Assembly: GCA_002419145.1 (NCBI GenBank)
Contig: DIFN01000047.1
Span: 306-18,655, forward strand
Length of the DNA: 18,350 nucleotides
Reading direction: 5' to 3'
Source: Mageeibacillus sp. UBA5747
Lineage (GTDB): Bacteria > Bacillota > Clostridia > Saccharofermentanales > UBA5734
In this document: piece after piece, positions 1 to 7,884 of the stretch
Layout: each line of letters starts with the position of its first letter
Position numbering within the stretch: the first letter of the stretch is position 1
Notes under the pieces: model-generated
The model's input: only the letters and a program-made list of their open reading frames with translations
Databases searched by the model: none
Told to the model about the DNA's origin: nothing
Program-made: the position numbers and the translations under genes

Positions 1-47
1 TTCGCGTCGTCCTGAGTTGTTTCCGTTTTGGTATCCCGACCCCAATA

Positions 48-137
48 GTGGCAATTTCCATCATGGGTGTCAGACCTGCTGCCAAGTGTGGCCCCTCCGG
101 TGGCAATTTCCAGCATGGGTGTCAGACCTGCTACCAA
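48..137. repeat. Two 38-bp direct repeats, 52 bp apart
   Basis: Copies at 48-85 and 100-137 both begin GTGGCAATTTCCA and end CAGACCTGCT(G/A)CCAA, with two mismatches over 38 bp. They are joined by a 14-bp spacer, so the unit period is 52 bp. No convincing gene covers them; the overlapping open frames are low-complexity and agree with no known family. This is the left part of a repeat-rich intergenic block that continues to about position 340. Confidence 0.85.
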
Positions 138-173
138 AGGTGGGCCAAGTCTGGCCCAGTTTCTGGAATGTGG

Positions 174-222
174 GTCAAAGGTCGGGCCAAGGGTCTGGTC
201 AAAGGTCGGGCTAAAGGTCGGG
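174..222. repeat. Degenerate 24-bp tandem repeat
   Basis: Two adjacent 24-bp units begin GTCAAAGGTCGGGC and continue (C/T)AA(G/A)GGTC. A further related piece (ACCAAAGGTGGGCCAAG) lies just upstream near 132-149. The short core AAAGGTCGGGC is reused, so the array looks like a decayed minisatellite. No function is visible. Confidence 0.6.
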
Positions 223-254
223 CCACATGGGCCACCCTCCGGCAGCAATCGCCA

Positions 255-336
255 ACCCACTGCGCCACGTCCCCACTGCGCCACGTCCCCACTGCGCCAC
301 GTTCCCACTGTGCCCACGTCCCCACTGCGCCCACGT
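255..336. repeat. 16-17 bp tandem array, about 5 copies
   Basis: Three units of 16 bp and two of 17 bp follow the pattern CCCCACTGCG(C)CCACGT, with slight divergence in the last two units. The array ends about 75 bp from the stop codon of the minus-strand mutase gene. It is C-rich on the plus strand. The rest of 1-411 holds no gene I can support, and I see no clear terminator for the mutase in 337-411. Confidence 0.85.
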
Positions 337-411
337 GCCCACTTTTATTGGATCCGCTGAATTTTTACATGCCTTTCACGCAATTAGATAAAGAGCCAAA
401 CAAAGATCGTA

Positions 412-2046
412 CTATCCTTCCACGATCGTGCGGAAAAGGTCACGATACTCGTCCAGTCGCTTCTGGGCTTCTTCCCTGCTGTCGTCCTGAATCGAGTAGT
501 AGACCTTGATCTTGGGTTCGGTGCCGGAGGGACGGATCGCGATCCAGGAATGGTCGTCGAGGATGAATTTGAGGACGTTCTCAGCGGGCAAGCCGTCGAT
601 GCCCTGAGCATAATCCTTGACAGTCAGGAGCCCTGGGATGATCGACTGACCGTTGGCACGCAGCTGTGCCAGGATGGCCTGGATCTTCTCGGCCCCGTCG
701 GCGCCTTTGAGGGTGAAGGCATCAAGGGCGTCGAGGAAAAAGCCGTAGTGGCGATAGAGGGCGTCGAGGGCGTCAATCAGGGTGTGGCCCTGGTCTTTAT
801 GCCAGGCGGCCATTTCGACGATCAGCAGCGAGGCGACGACAGCGTCTTTGTCGCGGGCGTGGGTGCCGACGAGATAACCGAAGCTCTCTTCATAGCCGAT
901 GACAAATTGCTGGTCACCTGCCTTTTCGTAATGATTGATCCGGTCGCCGATGTACTTGAAACCGGTCAGGGTGTCTTCGACCGTGAGGCCGCGGCTGCGG
1001 CCGATGGTCGCACCCAGCTCGTTGGTGACGATGGTCTTGACCAGCATCGAGTGGGCAGCAATCGGGCGATGGCGCGTGACGAAATCGACCAGCAAGGCGC
1101 CGATCTGGTTGCCAGTCAGCAGGACGAAATCGCTCTGATGGCGCACGGCGACACCGACGCGGTCGCAGTCGGGGTCGGTGCCGAGGACAAGATCGGCCCC
1201 CTCGGCCCGGGCTTGCTCGATGCCGCGGGTCAGGGCATCGCGTTCCTCCGGATTGGGTGAGCGGACGGTGGAGAAATCGCCATCAGGCTCTTCCTGACTG
1301 GCAACGATGGACACGTTGAAAGGCTTCAGAGCAGCCCGGACGGGGATGTTGCCGGTGCCATGGAGCGGGGTGTACACCACCCGGATGGCAGATGGTTGTT
1401 GGTAGATGGACTGTTTCCGGACTTCGGTCAAATAGGCCTGGAGCACGTCTTCGCCGATCCAAGACAGGAGTCCGTTTTGTGCGGCCTGGTGCAAAGGCGT
1501 TACGGGAATCTGCGGATAATCGGTGATGGCGTTGACCTGTTCGATCACGCGCTGCGCATCAGCGGGCAAGATCTGGCAGCCGGTTTCGTCATAGACTTTG
1601 TAGCCGTTGTACTCCCTGGGGTTGTGGCTGGCGGTGATGCAAATGCCCGCCTGGCAGCTCAGATGCTTGACCGCAAAAGACAGGACGGGTGTCGGCATCA
1701 GGGTTTTGAACAGAGCGACCTGGATCCCGGCGGCACACAGGACCGATGCCGCTTCGGCGGCAAATTCGCGGGAGCGGTTGCGGGAGTCATAGGCAATGGC
1801 AACCTGGCAGGAGCACGCCACTTTGCTGCTCAGGTAGTTGGCCAGGCCCAGCGTCGCGCGGCGCACCGTGTAGGCGTTCATCCGGTTGGTCCCGGCGCCC
1901 ATCACGCCACGCAGGCCACCGGTGCCAAATTCCAGATCGCGGTAAAATCGATCCTCGATCTCCTTGGGATCGGTGATGGCCAGAAGTTCAGCCTGAGTCG
2001 CCGCGTCAAAGGTCAACCATTGGTGGTAACGTTCCTGGATCGTCAT
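412..2046 (-). CDS. pgcA: Phosphoglucomutase/phosphomannomutase (alpha-D-phosphohexomutase family, PgcA-like)
   Basis: This cytosolic enzyme interconverts hexose 1- and 6-phosphates, feeding UDP-glucose and cell-envelope sugar synthesis. At 544 residues it has the length typical of the PgcA/PMM-2 type. All four active-site elements of the family are visible. They are the phosphoserine loop TASHNP with Ser140, the metal-binding DPDCDR at 291-296, the sugar-binding GYEESFG at 384-390, and the phosphate-binding RPSGTEPK at 505-512. The N-terminus (MTIQERYHQWL) matches where homologues begin. The nearest purine-rich stretch (AAGGA) is rather far from the ATG, so the ribosome binding site is weak. 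The gene stands alone and is divergent from the MoaE-like gene. Whether glucose or mannose phosphate is preferred cannot be told from these motifs. The gene symbol is by family resemblance. Confidence 0.95.
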   Translation of the reverse strand: MTIQERYHQWLTFDAATQAELLAITDPKEIEDRFYRDLEFGTGGLRGVMGAGTNRMNAYTVRRATLGLANYLSSKVACSCQVAIAYDSRNRSREFAAEAASVLCAAGIQVALFKTLMPTPVLSFAVKHLSCQAGICITASHNPREYNGYKVYDETGCQILPADAQRVIEQVNAITDYPQIPVTPLHQAAQNGLLSWIGEDVLQAYLTEVRKQSIYQQPSAIRVVYTPLHGTGNIPVRAALKPFNVSIVASQEEPDGDFSTVRSPNPEERDALTRGIEQARAEGADLVLGTDPDCDRVGVAVRHQSDFVLLTGNQIGALLVDFVTRHRPIAAHSMLVKTIVTNELGATIGRSRGLTVEDTLTGFKYIGDRINHYEKAGDQQFVIGYEESFGYLVGTHARDKDAVVASLLIVEMAAWHKDQGHTLIDALDALYRHYGFFLDALDAFTLKGADGAEKIQAILAQLRANGQSIIPGLLTVKDYAQGIDGLPAENVLKFILDDHSWIAIRPSGTEPKIKVYYSIQDDSREEAQKRLDEYRDLFRTIVEG

Positions 2047-2105
2047 GCTTATTTACCAGTCCTTTTTTAACGTGCGATCGCCTGATCGGATTCATTGTAG
2101 CGATT

Positions 2106-2148
2106 TTTGCCCGGATCGGCCACGGGCAAACGATCACCTGCAGGTGAT
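2106..2148. promoter_or_regulatory. Hairpin plus 16-bp perfect palindrome upstream of the mutase gene
   Basis: TTTGCCCG (2106-2113) pairs with CGGGCAAA (2123-2130) around a 9-nt loop. Two bases further on lies the perfect 16-bp palindrome ATCACCTGCAGGTGAT (2133-2148). Both sit in the divergent spacer, 60-100 bp upstream of the minus-strand mutase start. A possible -10 (TACAAT on the minus strand, 2099-2094) lies between them and the gene, but I see no good -35. A repressor or activator operator is plausible by inference only. Confidence 0.4.
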
Positions 2149-2325
2149 TTCCATCGCGAGCGGCGTGCTCAGTCCGCCGGGAAACCCTCCGCAAACTGGT
2201 CTTATCTGAATGGGCAAAATCACAGGATCTGACAAGGCCAGTTTGCGTAAGGTTTTGAATGAGACATGAATTGATGCCAAATTACAGCCTTGTTATTTCC
2301 GCTGACACGGAATGCCAGGCCAGAT

Positions 2326-2410
2326 CGTGCTGCCATAATAATTGTGCTGCCATAATAGTCGTGCTGCCATAATAATCGTGCTACCATAATAATCGTGCTA
2401 CCATAATAAA
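2326..2410. repeat. 17-bp tandem array, five copies, just upstream of the MoaE-like gene
   Basis: Five exact-length 17-bp units follow CGTGCT(G/A)CCATAATAAT with one to three substitutions each. They end 32 bp before the likely ATG of the next gene. Every unit contains CATAAT, which resembles a -10 hexamer. The array therefore lies where the promoter of the downstream gene should be, and copy number could affect expression. The rest of the spacer (2149-2325) shows nothing I can name. Confidence 0.9.
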
Positions 2411-2442
2411 GGTATCGTACAATGATCAGGAGGAGGGCAGCC

Positions 2443-2847
2443 ATGAGCACGACGGGCAAAGATGAAATCCCATCCATGGACCTCTGGCTGAAAGAAGCCA
2501 AGTCAGACCCGCGCGCAACCAGCTGCGGAATGTATCTTTTTCACAACGGCGTCGTACGCAAGACGGCCAAGGCACTGGCGCGTCAGAGCGAAGCAGGTAC
2601 GCTGCCAGTTACAGGCCTGTTGTTTTCCTACGATGCGCAAAAAGTCAGCGCTGCAGTCGCACTGGCATCCAGGATGGAGGGGATCTATTATGTGCGGGCT
2701 TGGCTGAATGAAGGGCAGCTGGACGTTGGCGACGCCATCATGCTGGTTCTGGTCGGCGGTGACATCCGGCCTCATGTGGTGGCAGCCCTGCAGGCTTTGG
2801 TCGAAGAACTCAAAACAAACTGCGTCGTGGAAACAGAGTTGTTTTGA
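2443..2847 (+). CDS. MoaE-like protein (molybdopterin synthase catalytic subunit family)
   Basis: MoaE proteins transfer sulfur to precursor Z, together with MoaD, to make molybdopterin. The 134-residue product has the family's core. There is an early GMYLFHNGVVR strand, where MoaE has G-x-V-x-F-x-G-x-VR. A central sheet follows, then the GQLDVGDAIMLVLVGGDIRP stretch equivalent to the 'hriG.l.vGe..v.v.v...HR' region, and a last helix ending EELKTNCVVETE. The lysine of ELKT aligns with an active-site lysine of E. coli MoaE, but the second conserved Lys (FWKKE type) is absent. The start at 2443 is chosen because AGGAGGAGGG lies 6-8 nt upstream; an in-frame ATG at 2422 precedes that site. No other cofactor genes are nearby, so the protein may be an orphan or have a modified role. 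Confidence 0.7.
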   Translation: MSTTGKDEIPSMDLWLKEAKSDPRATSCGMYLFHNGVVRKTAKALARQSEAGTLPVTGLLFSYDAQKVSAAVALASRMEGIYYVRAWLNEGQLDVGDAIMLVLVGGDIRPHVVAALQALVEELKTNCVVETELF

Positions 2848-2848
2848 A

Positions 2849-2990
2849 CGCAACCCCACCGCAGCCTCACCGCAACCCCACCGCAACCCCACCGCAACCC
2901 CACCGCAGCCTCACCGCAACCCCACCGCAACCCCATCGCAACCTCATCGCAACCTCATCGCAGCCTCACCTGCAGCCACATCGCAGCCTC
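2849..2990. repeat. 11-bp tandem array, about 13 units, directly after the MoaE-like stop codon
   Basis: Eleven consecutive 11-bp units (CGCAACCCCAC or CGCAGCCTCAC, with later CGCAACCTCAT variants) run from 2849 to 2969. A 12-bp and a 9-bp degenerate unit follow, to 2990. The array starts one base after the TGA of the preceding gene. Because 11 is not a multiple of 3, any frame reads as an 11-residue Pro/His/Thr repeat, so the open frame crossing it is not evidence for a protein. A transcript of the plus strand would be very rich in C and poor in G. Confidence 0.95.
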
Positions 2991-3065
2991 TCTTCATAAC
3001 AGGCCCCGCCTGGCACCCTTTTGCACAGACGCCTGCCACCATTAATCGACAAAGGAAGTGAAACC

Positions 3066-4172
3066 ATGCAAATCGCACTGACGAAAAAACTCGCTGATGC
3101 CTTGAGTGTAAAAACACCTCATTCGCAAGAAAGTGAAAATCCGCTGTTTTCATGGACCGCAAACTGGACCAAAGTGTGGGAAAATCATCGCACAGAGGAT
3201 CTGATTGTCTTGGTGAATCACGCGACGAGATTCACGGTGGCACTTTACCAGGTCAAGCGGAAAGATCTGAAAAATCTGGAGTCGTTGGTAAAAAAAGCCA
3301 TTGAACATACGTTGCTGGTCATGAACATCAACCCCGAGATCGTTGCTGAATACATGCGCCGGGCGGGCGAGTTTGAATGGGTCCAGAATCACAACCGGCA
3401 AACGGCATCGTGGGTCACAAAGGCTGGGCTGGAGTGCTGTTCTCACATTAGCAGAAACTACGATGGCATTGAAAAAATGTTCAGTGACACCGTTGGCGAG
3501 TACAACAACTACCTATTTGTCAATTTTTCTGCTCCAAATTCGGCTGCTGAGTTCGTGCCTTATCAGGCGATGATCCACGCGCTATCTGAGCTGACGGGCA
3601 AACCGGCTTATCGATATCGTGCTTTTGAATTACGAGTCACATTGGATCTGGACATATACAAAGCAGTGCGGCGAATCATCGTGCCAGCAAGCCTGAGCTT
3701 TGAACGGCTGCACAAGGTGCTGCAAGAGGTGTTTGGCTGGGAAGACTATCACCTCTATGAATTTGCCATCCATACAGGGGATCCGAACAAACCGGTTGCC
3801 CGAATCGTACCGGACAAGGAAAGCCTGGAGTACGATGACAAAGCCGTGCTGATGGATGGTCAGACGTTGGCAGCTTTTTTGCCGAAATATTCGCAGATCC
3901 TTTACACCTACGACATGGGCGATGGTTGGGAACATACAATCGAGCTCGTTCAAGTGCTGGAGGATTACGACCAGGAGTCACCCTACCTGGTGGAAGCGAG
4001 CGGTCAGGCACCCCCGGAAGATGTGGGCGGGGTCAATGGGTTTATCGATTTTCAAGCAATCATGCAAGACCCTGGCCATCCGGAATATCCGGCCATGAAA
4101 GCATGGGCGGGGTATTGGTCCGTGGATCTGAACGACTATGCCAAACGTCCCCGGGTCATTCATCCGTTCTGA
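3066..4172 (+). CDS. DUF6933 / plasmid pRiA4b ORF-3-like fusion protein
   Basis: The 368-residue product has two parts. Residues 1 to about 150 (beginning MQIALTKKLADAL, with LVNHATRFTVALYQVKRKDLKNL and an NNRQTASW segment) resemble the DUF6933 domain. Residues from about 185 to 360 (YRAFELRVTLD, LHKVLQEVFGWEDYHLYEF, YDMGDGWEHTIELVQVLE, PPEDVGGVNGF) are a pRiA4b ORF-3-like domain (PF07929). The function of both is unknown; the second is found on plasmids and chromosomes and is not itself a transposase. The start at 3066 is supported by AAAGGAAG about 7 nt upstream; an in-frame ATG at 3021 lies before that site. The gene is co-directional with the SNF2/SWIM pair, 98 bp upstream of it. Confidence 0.85.
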   Translation: MQIALTKKLADALSVKTPHSQESENPLFSWTANWTKVWENHRTEDLIVLVNHATRFTVALYQVKRKDLKNLESLVKKAIEHTLLVMNINPEIVAEYMRRAGEFEWVQNHNRQTASWVTKAGLECCSHISRNYDGIEKMFSDTVGEYNNYLFVNFSAPNSAAEFVPYQAMIHALSELTGKPAYRYRAFELRVTLDLDIYKAVRRIIVPASLSFERLHKVLQEVFGWEDYHLYEFAIHTGDPNKPVARIVPDKESLEYDDKAVLMDGQTLAAFLPKYSQILYTYDMGDGWEHTIELVQVLEDYDQESPYLVEASGQAPPEDVGGVNGFIDFQAIMQDPGHPEYPAMKAWAGYWSVDLNDYAKRPRVIHPF

Positions 4173-4193
4173 TCCAGTGGTCATAACAATGGA

Positions 4194-4245
4194 TCTGAGG
4201 TACACTTAAAGCTACCCTTAAGCCATGTCTGAGGAGCACTCAAAG
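4194..4245. repeat. 18-bp imperfect direct repeat upstream of the helicase gene
   Basis: TCTGAGGTACACTTAAAG (4194-4211) recurs as TCTGAGGAGCACTCAAAG (4228-4245), with 15 of 18 positions identical and starts 34 bp apart. The repeat sits 26-77 bp upstream of the helicase ATG, in the only spacer before that gene. It could be a pair of regulator binding sites; that is inference. Confidence 0.5.
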
Positions 4246-4270
4246 TTATTGATGAGGCAATCTTTTATCC

Positions 4271-7021
4271 ATGAACACGCGTGAACTGATCGTCTGGATT
4301 TCTGAAGAAACCATCGAGTTTGATTGGCAGCCATCTGAGACACCCCTATCCGAACAGCAGATCGAGCTTCAGGAACGGCTCGTTGCTGGTGAACCAGAGC
4401 TTGGTGAGATGCTATTCAGGTTAGGTGCCTCCGATACTGGCATCCCCTTGTCACCTTCACTGCACTATTTGCGCGAGATCGCAACGGAGTTTTTCCAGGC
4501 CTTGACCCAAGATCCTGGCATCGAATTGACCCGCGGTCAGACGGTGGTTCAGTTTCCAGAGGACAAGAAAGCGCGACTCATCTTTTTTGCTCCCTATCTG
4601 CCAGGGGATTTCACAGTGACCTATCCCTGGATCAACATGATTTGGCAAATCATGCAGGAAACTTTCTCAGCACAGATCGAAAGCTTCTCTGGGTCTGTCG
4701 AATCCTATCTCCAGCAAAAGGCGCCTCGTCTGCATGTTGCGGACCGGATCTGTTTCCATCTCGTCGAGAACAAAGATCCCGACTATCCCTTTGCTTTCCT
4801 GGCGACCTGCGCCGACCGGGATGCAGGTTCCGGTCAATTGCGTCAGGTTCCACTGCAGCAGCTAATGCAAAATCTGGCTCAACAGGATCTGTCCAGCTTG
4901 GCACCAGATCCTGTCACGGGTCAAAAGAACCAGATCTCTCGCCAGCAGGAACAAATTCGGCTTCTCGCCTCGATCCATCGGGCTGCTCAAACCAGTGACC
5001 TGATCCGCCGCTGGCAGCAAAGTGGTGAAATCATCCGACCGCTGCGTGTTACCGCAGCAGACGCGTGGACATTCCTTAAAGAGATCCCGCTGTATGAATC
5101 CTGCGGGATTGTCTGTCGTATCCCCAAATGGTGGAAAAACCGGAAGCAAAGTGCCCGTCTGAAAATGGCCGTCGGTGACAAGCCAGCTAGCCGTCTAGGC
5201 CTGAAAGCCCTGCTGGATTTCCAACTGGAGATCGTCCTCAATGGCGAAGTCCTGACGGAAGATGAGCTCCAGGCGATTATCCATAGCACAGCTGGTCTGC
5301 AGATGATCAAGGGCAAATGGGTCGAAGCAGATCCGGCAGAGCTGGCCCGGTTGCTGGCCGATTATCAGCGGATCCAGCAACTGGCGACCCAAAGCGGCCT
5401 TTCGATCCTGGATCTGTTTCGGTTGCAACTCTATCCGGAAAAGGTTCTGTCCGGGCTGCAGGCAGCAGATAAGCTCGAGATCACCCAGGGCGAGTGGCTG
5501 GCCAGACATCTGAGCCGCTTATCGCAAAAACGTCCTGCTGAATCCCCACAGAATTTGCTTGACCCTGGCGAAGATTTCAAAGCCCAGCTGCGTCCCTATC
5601 AGCAGACAGGTTTGCAGTGGCTCACCGAAATGACCCAGCTGGGTCTGGGTGCCTGCCTGGCCGATGACATGGGATTGGGCAAGACCGTTCAAGTCATTGC
5701 TTTGCTCAATGCCAGGCGAAAGAGCAGGATCCACCATCCGTCTGACACGGCACATGGGTGCAGCCTGATCGTGCTGCCCGCGACCTTGCTGGCCAACTGG
5801 GCCAGAGAAATCGATCAGTTTGCACCTGCGCTGCGTTACCAGATCGTGCATCCGTCAGCCATCGCCCTCGACTCGATCTCACCAGAAAATTTGCTGGCAG
5901 ACAACGATGTGATTTTGACGACGTATGGGCTGGTGCAACGACTGCCCTGGTTCAAGTCCGTTACCTGGGACCTGATCATTCTCGATGAAGCCCAGGCCAT
6001 TAAAAATCCCGCCACCAAGCAGACTCGAGCCGTCAAAAGTCTGTCCGCCAATGTGCGGATCGCCCTGACCGGCACACCGATTGAAAACCACCTGTCCGAT
6101 TTATGGTCCCTCTTTGATTTCCTGAACAAAGGTCTGCTGGGCACCCCGACAGAGTTTACGGCTTTCTGCAAAGGCCTCCAGGCCGGACCCGATGGCTATG
6201 CTCGCCTGCGCGAGGTGATCAGTCCGTTTCTCCTGCGCCGGGTCAAGACCGACCAGACTGTCATTGCCGATTTGCCGGCCAAAGTTGAGATGAAAGCATT
6301 TGCCAGTTTATCGAAGAAACAGGCGGCGCTTTATCAGGCGACGGTCTTGGCTTTGGAACAGCAACTGGAAACGATGACGGCAGGGATCGAGCGCAAAGGA
6401 CTTGTGCTCAAGACCTTGCTCCAGCTCAAGCAGATCTGCAATCACCCAGATCTGTTTCATGGTCTGCCAGTGTTTGAACCGCTGGAAAGCGGCAAATTCG
6501 AGCGCTTGCAGGATATCTGCGAAACGATCCGTGAGCGGCGTGAACGCGTCCTGGTTTTCACGCAATTTCGCGAAATGTGTGAGCCTCTAAGCCGCTTCCT
6601 GACCTCGGTTTTTGGCAAGCCTGGATTGGTTTTGCATGGTCAGGTGCCCATAGCCAAACGTCGCCAGCTCATTGACCGTTTCCAGGACTCAGACTACGTG
6701 CCGTTCATGGTTCTGTCCCTCAAAGCAGGAGGAACCGGGTTGAATCTGACTGCAGCCAATCATGTGGTTCATTTTGACCGCTGGTGGAATCCTGCCGTGG
6801 AAAACCAGGCAACGGACCGGGCATTTCGCATCGGCCAGAACAAACGCGTGGTCGTCCATGCTTTTGTCACGACGGGAACCGTCGAAGAAAAAATCGATGC
6901 TTTGATCGAATCAAAAAAGCAGCTGGCGGCGGATGTAATCCCCGACAGGCAAGACAGTTTCATCACTGAAATGGATAATCGGCAATTAATGGATCTACTG
7001 CGGTTAGAAAGGCTTGGATAA
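4271..7021 (+). CDS. SNF2-family DNA-dependent ATPase/helicase with DUF3670 domain (HelZ-like)
   Basis: This 916-residue protein belongs to the bacterial SNF2/RapA-type ATPases that translocate on double-stranded DNA. The N-terminal half has a DUF3670-like (PF12419) block at about residues 265-375: LLYESCGI-type start, IPKWWK, LDFQLEIVLNGE, GKWVEAD. The ATPase core begins near 440 (LRPYQQTGLQWL). Walker A GKT lies at 470-472 within DDMGLGKT, the DEAQ box at 572-575, and motif III LTGTPIENH near 600. The C-terminal lobe carries AGGTGLNL at 819-826 and QATDRAFRIGQ at 846-856. No motif is damaged. The ATG is preceded by a weak GAGG about 13 nt upstream. The SWIM gene follows after 5 bp, so the two are almost certainly one operon. 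Mycobacterial HelZ has the same kind of partner. The biological role is unknown; DNA repair, chromatin-like remodelling or defence are all possible. Confidence 0.93.
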   Translation: MNTRELIVWISEETIEFDWQPSETPLSEQQIELQERLVAGEPELGEMLFRLGASDTGIPLSPSLHYLREIATEFFQALTQDPGIELTRGQTVVQFPEDKKARLIFFAPYLPGDFTVTYPWINMIWQIMQETFSAQIESFSGSVESYLQQKAPRLHVADRICFHLVENKDPDYPFAFLATCADRDAGSGQLRQVPLQQLMQNLAQQDLSSLAPDPVTGQKNQISRQQEQIRLLASIHRAAQTSDLIRRWQQSGEIIRPLRVTAADAWTFLKEIPLYESCGIVCRIPKWWKNRKQSARLKMAVGDKPASRLGLKALLDFQLEIVLNGEVLTEDELQAIIHSTAGLQMIKGKWVEADPAELARLLADYQRIQQLATQSGLSILDLFRLQLYPEKVLSGLQAADKLEITQGEWLARHLSRLSQKRPAESPQNLLDPGEDFKAQLRPYQQTGLQWLTEMTQLGLGACLADDMGLGKTVQVIALLNARRKSRIHHPSDTAHGCSLIVLPATLLANWAREIDQFAPALRYQIVHPSAIALDSISPENLLADNDVILTTYGLVQRLPWFKSVTWDLIILDEAQAIKNPATKQTRAVKSLSANVRIALTGTPIENHLSDLWSLFDFLNKGLLGTPTEFTAFCKGLQAGPDGYARLREVISPFLLRRVKTDQTVIADLPAKVEMKAFASLSKKQAALYQATVLALEQQLETMTAGIERKGLVLKTLLQLKQICNHPDLFHGLPVFEPLESGKFERLQDICETIRERRERVLVFTQFREMCEPLSRFLTSVFGKPGLVLHGQVPIAKRRQLIDRFQDSDYVPFMVLSLKAGGTGLNLTAANHVVHFDRWWNPAVENQATDRAFRIGQNKRVVVHAFVTTGTVEEKIDALIESKKQLAADVIPDRQDSFITEMDNRQLMDLLRLERLG

Positions 7022-7026
7022 GTCAA

Positions 7027-7884
7027 ATGGCAAGAAGAAATGATGGATTTTATGAGTACACATCAGCTGCTGAAGTTCGGGCGCGGGCGGAAAAGAGCAC
7101 GCGCACACTGGCAAACAAAAAAGTGGCGGCGGAGCCGGTTGTGGTCACTGGCCGCAAACTGGTCCAGACTTTCTGGGGCCAGGCCTGGATCAAGAACCTG
7201 GAACACTATGCCGACTATGCCAATCGTCTGAGCCGGGGACGGTCCTATGTCCGGGCGGGAGCCATCCTCGACCTGAAAATCCAGCCCGGCAAAATCCTGG
7301 CCAAAGTGCAGGGCAGCCGAGTCCGGCCATACGACGTGCAGATCAATATCCAACCCCTGCCGGAAAATCAAGTCCGTCGCCTGTCCGAGATTTGCAGCGA
7401 CCAGCTGACCTCGCTGGAAAATCTGCTGGATGGTGTTTTCCCCCCATCCCTTGCCGAACAGTTTCTTGCCCCGGGCAAAGGTCTGTTCCCCTCACCCAGA
7501 GAAATCTCCCTGGGCTGCAGTTGTCCGGACTGGGCAGTGATGTGCAAGCACGTCGCCGCCGTGCTCTACGGTGTCGGGGTCCGGCTGGATGAACATCCCG
7601 ATCTCTTTTTCACATTGCGGCAAATTGATCTGGACACGTTGCTGGCCCAATCGATGCAAAAACATGCCCTTTCGGTCCTGGCCAGTCAGCCTGATGCCCA
7701 AACGAATGAAACTGTGCTGGATCTCGATGCGTCTGATTTGAACACCTTGTTCGGCTTGGAGCCAGAGGCTGCAGCAGGTCAGTCCGCACCGGTGGACCAG
7801 GCAAAACCGAAGGATGAAAAGCCGGCCGAAGCCCCGCCAATCAAGCGGCGGCGTGGGCGGCCAAGAAAAAATCCAGTGGCATGA
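7027..7884 (+). CDS. SWIM zinc-finger protein with C-terminal AT-hook, partner of the SNF2 ATPase
   Basis: The 285-residue product carries a SWIM motif: C164-S-C166, then C173-K-H175 (C-x-C-x6-C-x-H). SWIM is a small zinc-binding fold thought to bind DNA or protein. The preceding part (GRKLVQTFWGQAWIKNLEHYADYANRLSRGRSYVRAG) is the conserved N-terminal region seen in SWIM proteins encoded beside DUF3670-type SNF2 ATPases. The tail is acidic and flexible, then ends in KRRRGRPRKNP. The RGRPRK at 276-281 is a classical AT-hook that binds the minor groove of AT-rich DNA. The gene starts 5 bp after the helicase stop, which suggests translational coupling. The most likely role, by inference, is to guide the ATPase to DNA. 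Confidence 0.9.
   Translation: MARRNDGFYEYTSAAEVRARAEKSTRTLANKKVAAEPVVVTGRKLVQTFWGQAWIKNLEHYADYANRLSRGRSYVRAGAILDLKIQPGKILAKVQGSRVRPYDVQINIQPLPENQVRRLSEICSDQLTSLENLLDGVFPPSLAEQFLAPGKGLFPSPREISLGCSCPDWAVMCKHVAAVLYGVGVRLDEHPDLFFTLRQIDLDTLLAQSMQKHALSVLASQPDAQTNETVLDLDASDLNTLFGLEPEAAAGQSAPVDQAKPKDEKPAEAPPIKRRRGRPRKNPVA

Noticed and set aside
255..336. CRISPR array
   Set aside because: The units are only 16-17 bp with no unique spacers between them, so this and the 17-bp and 11-bp arrays are simple tandem repeats.
17..509. Overlapping plus-strand open frames at the left edge
   Set aside because: They run across tandem repeats and into the antisense strand of the mutase gene. They show no family similarity and no ribosome binding site, so they are chance frames in repeated DNA.
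550..2070. Two 236-codon plus-strand frames opposite the mutase gene
   Set aside because: These are antisense shadows. The minus strand carries all catalytic motifs of the mutase family, while the plus-strand products resemble nothing.
2708..3061. Proline/histidine-repeat protein over the 11-bp array
   Set aside because: The frame begins inside the MoaE-like gene in another phase, and the repeated peptide follows automatically from an 11-bp period, which is open in all frames here.
3066..4172. Transposase assignment for the pRiA4b ORF-3-like gene
   Set aside because: The family is sometimes labelled as transposase-related, but no DDE, HUH or recombinase catalytic motif is visible in this protein.
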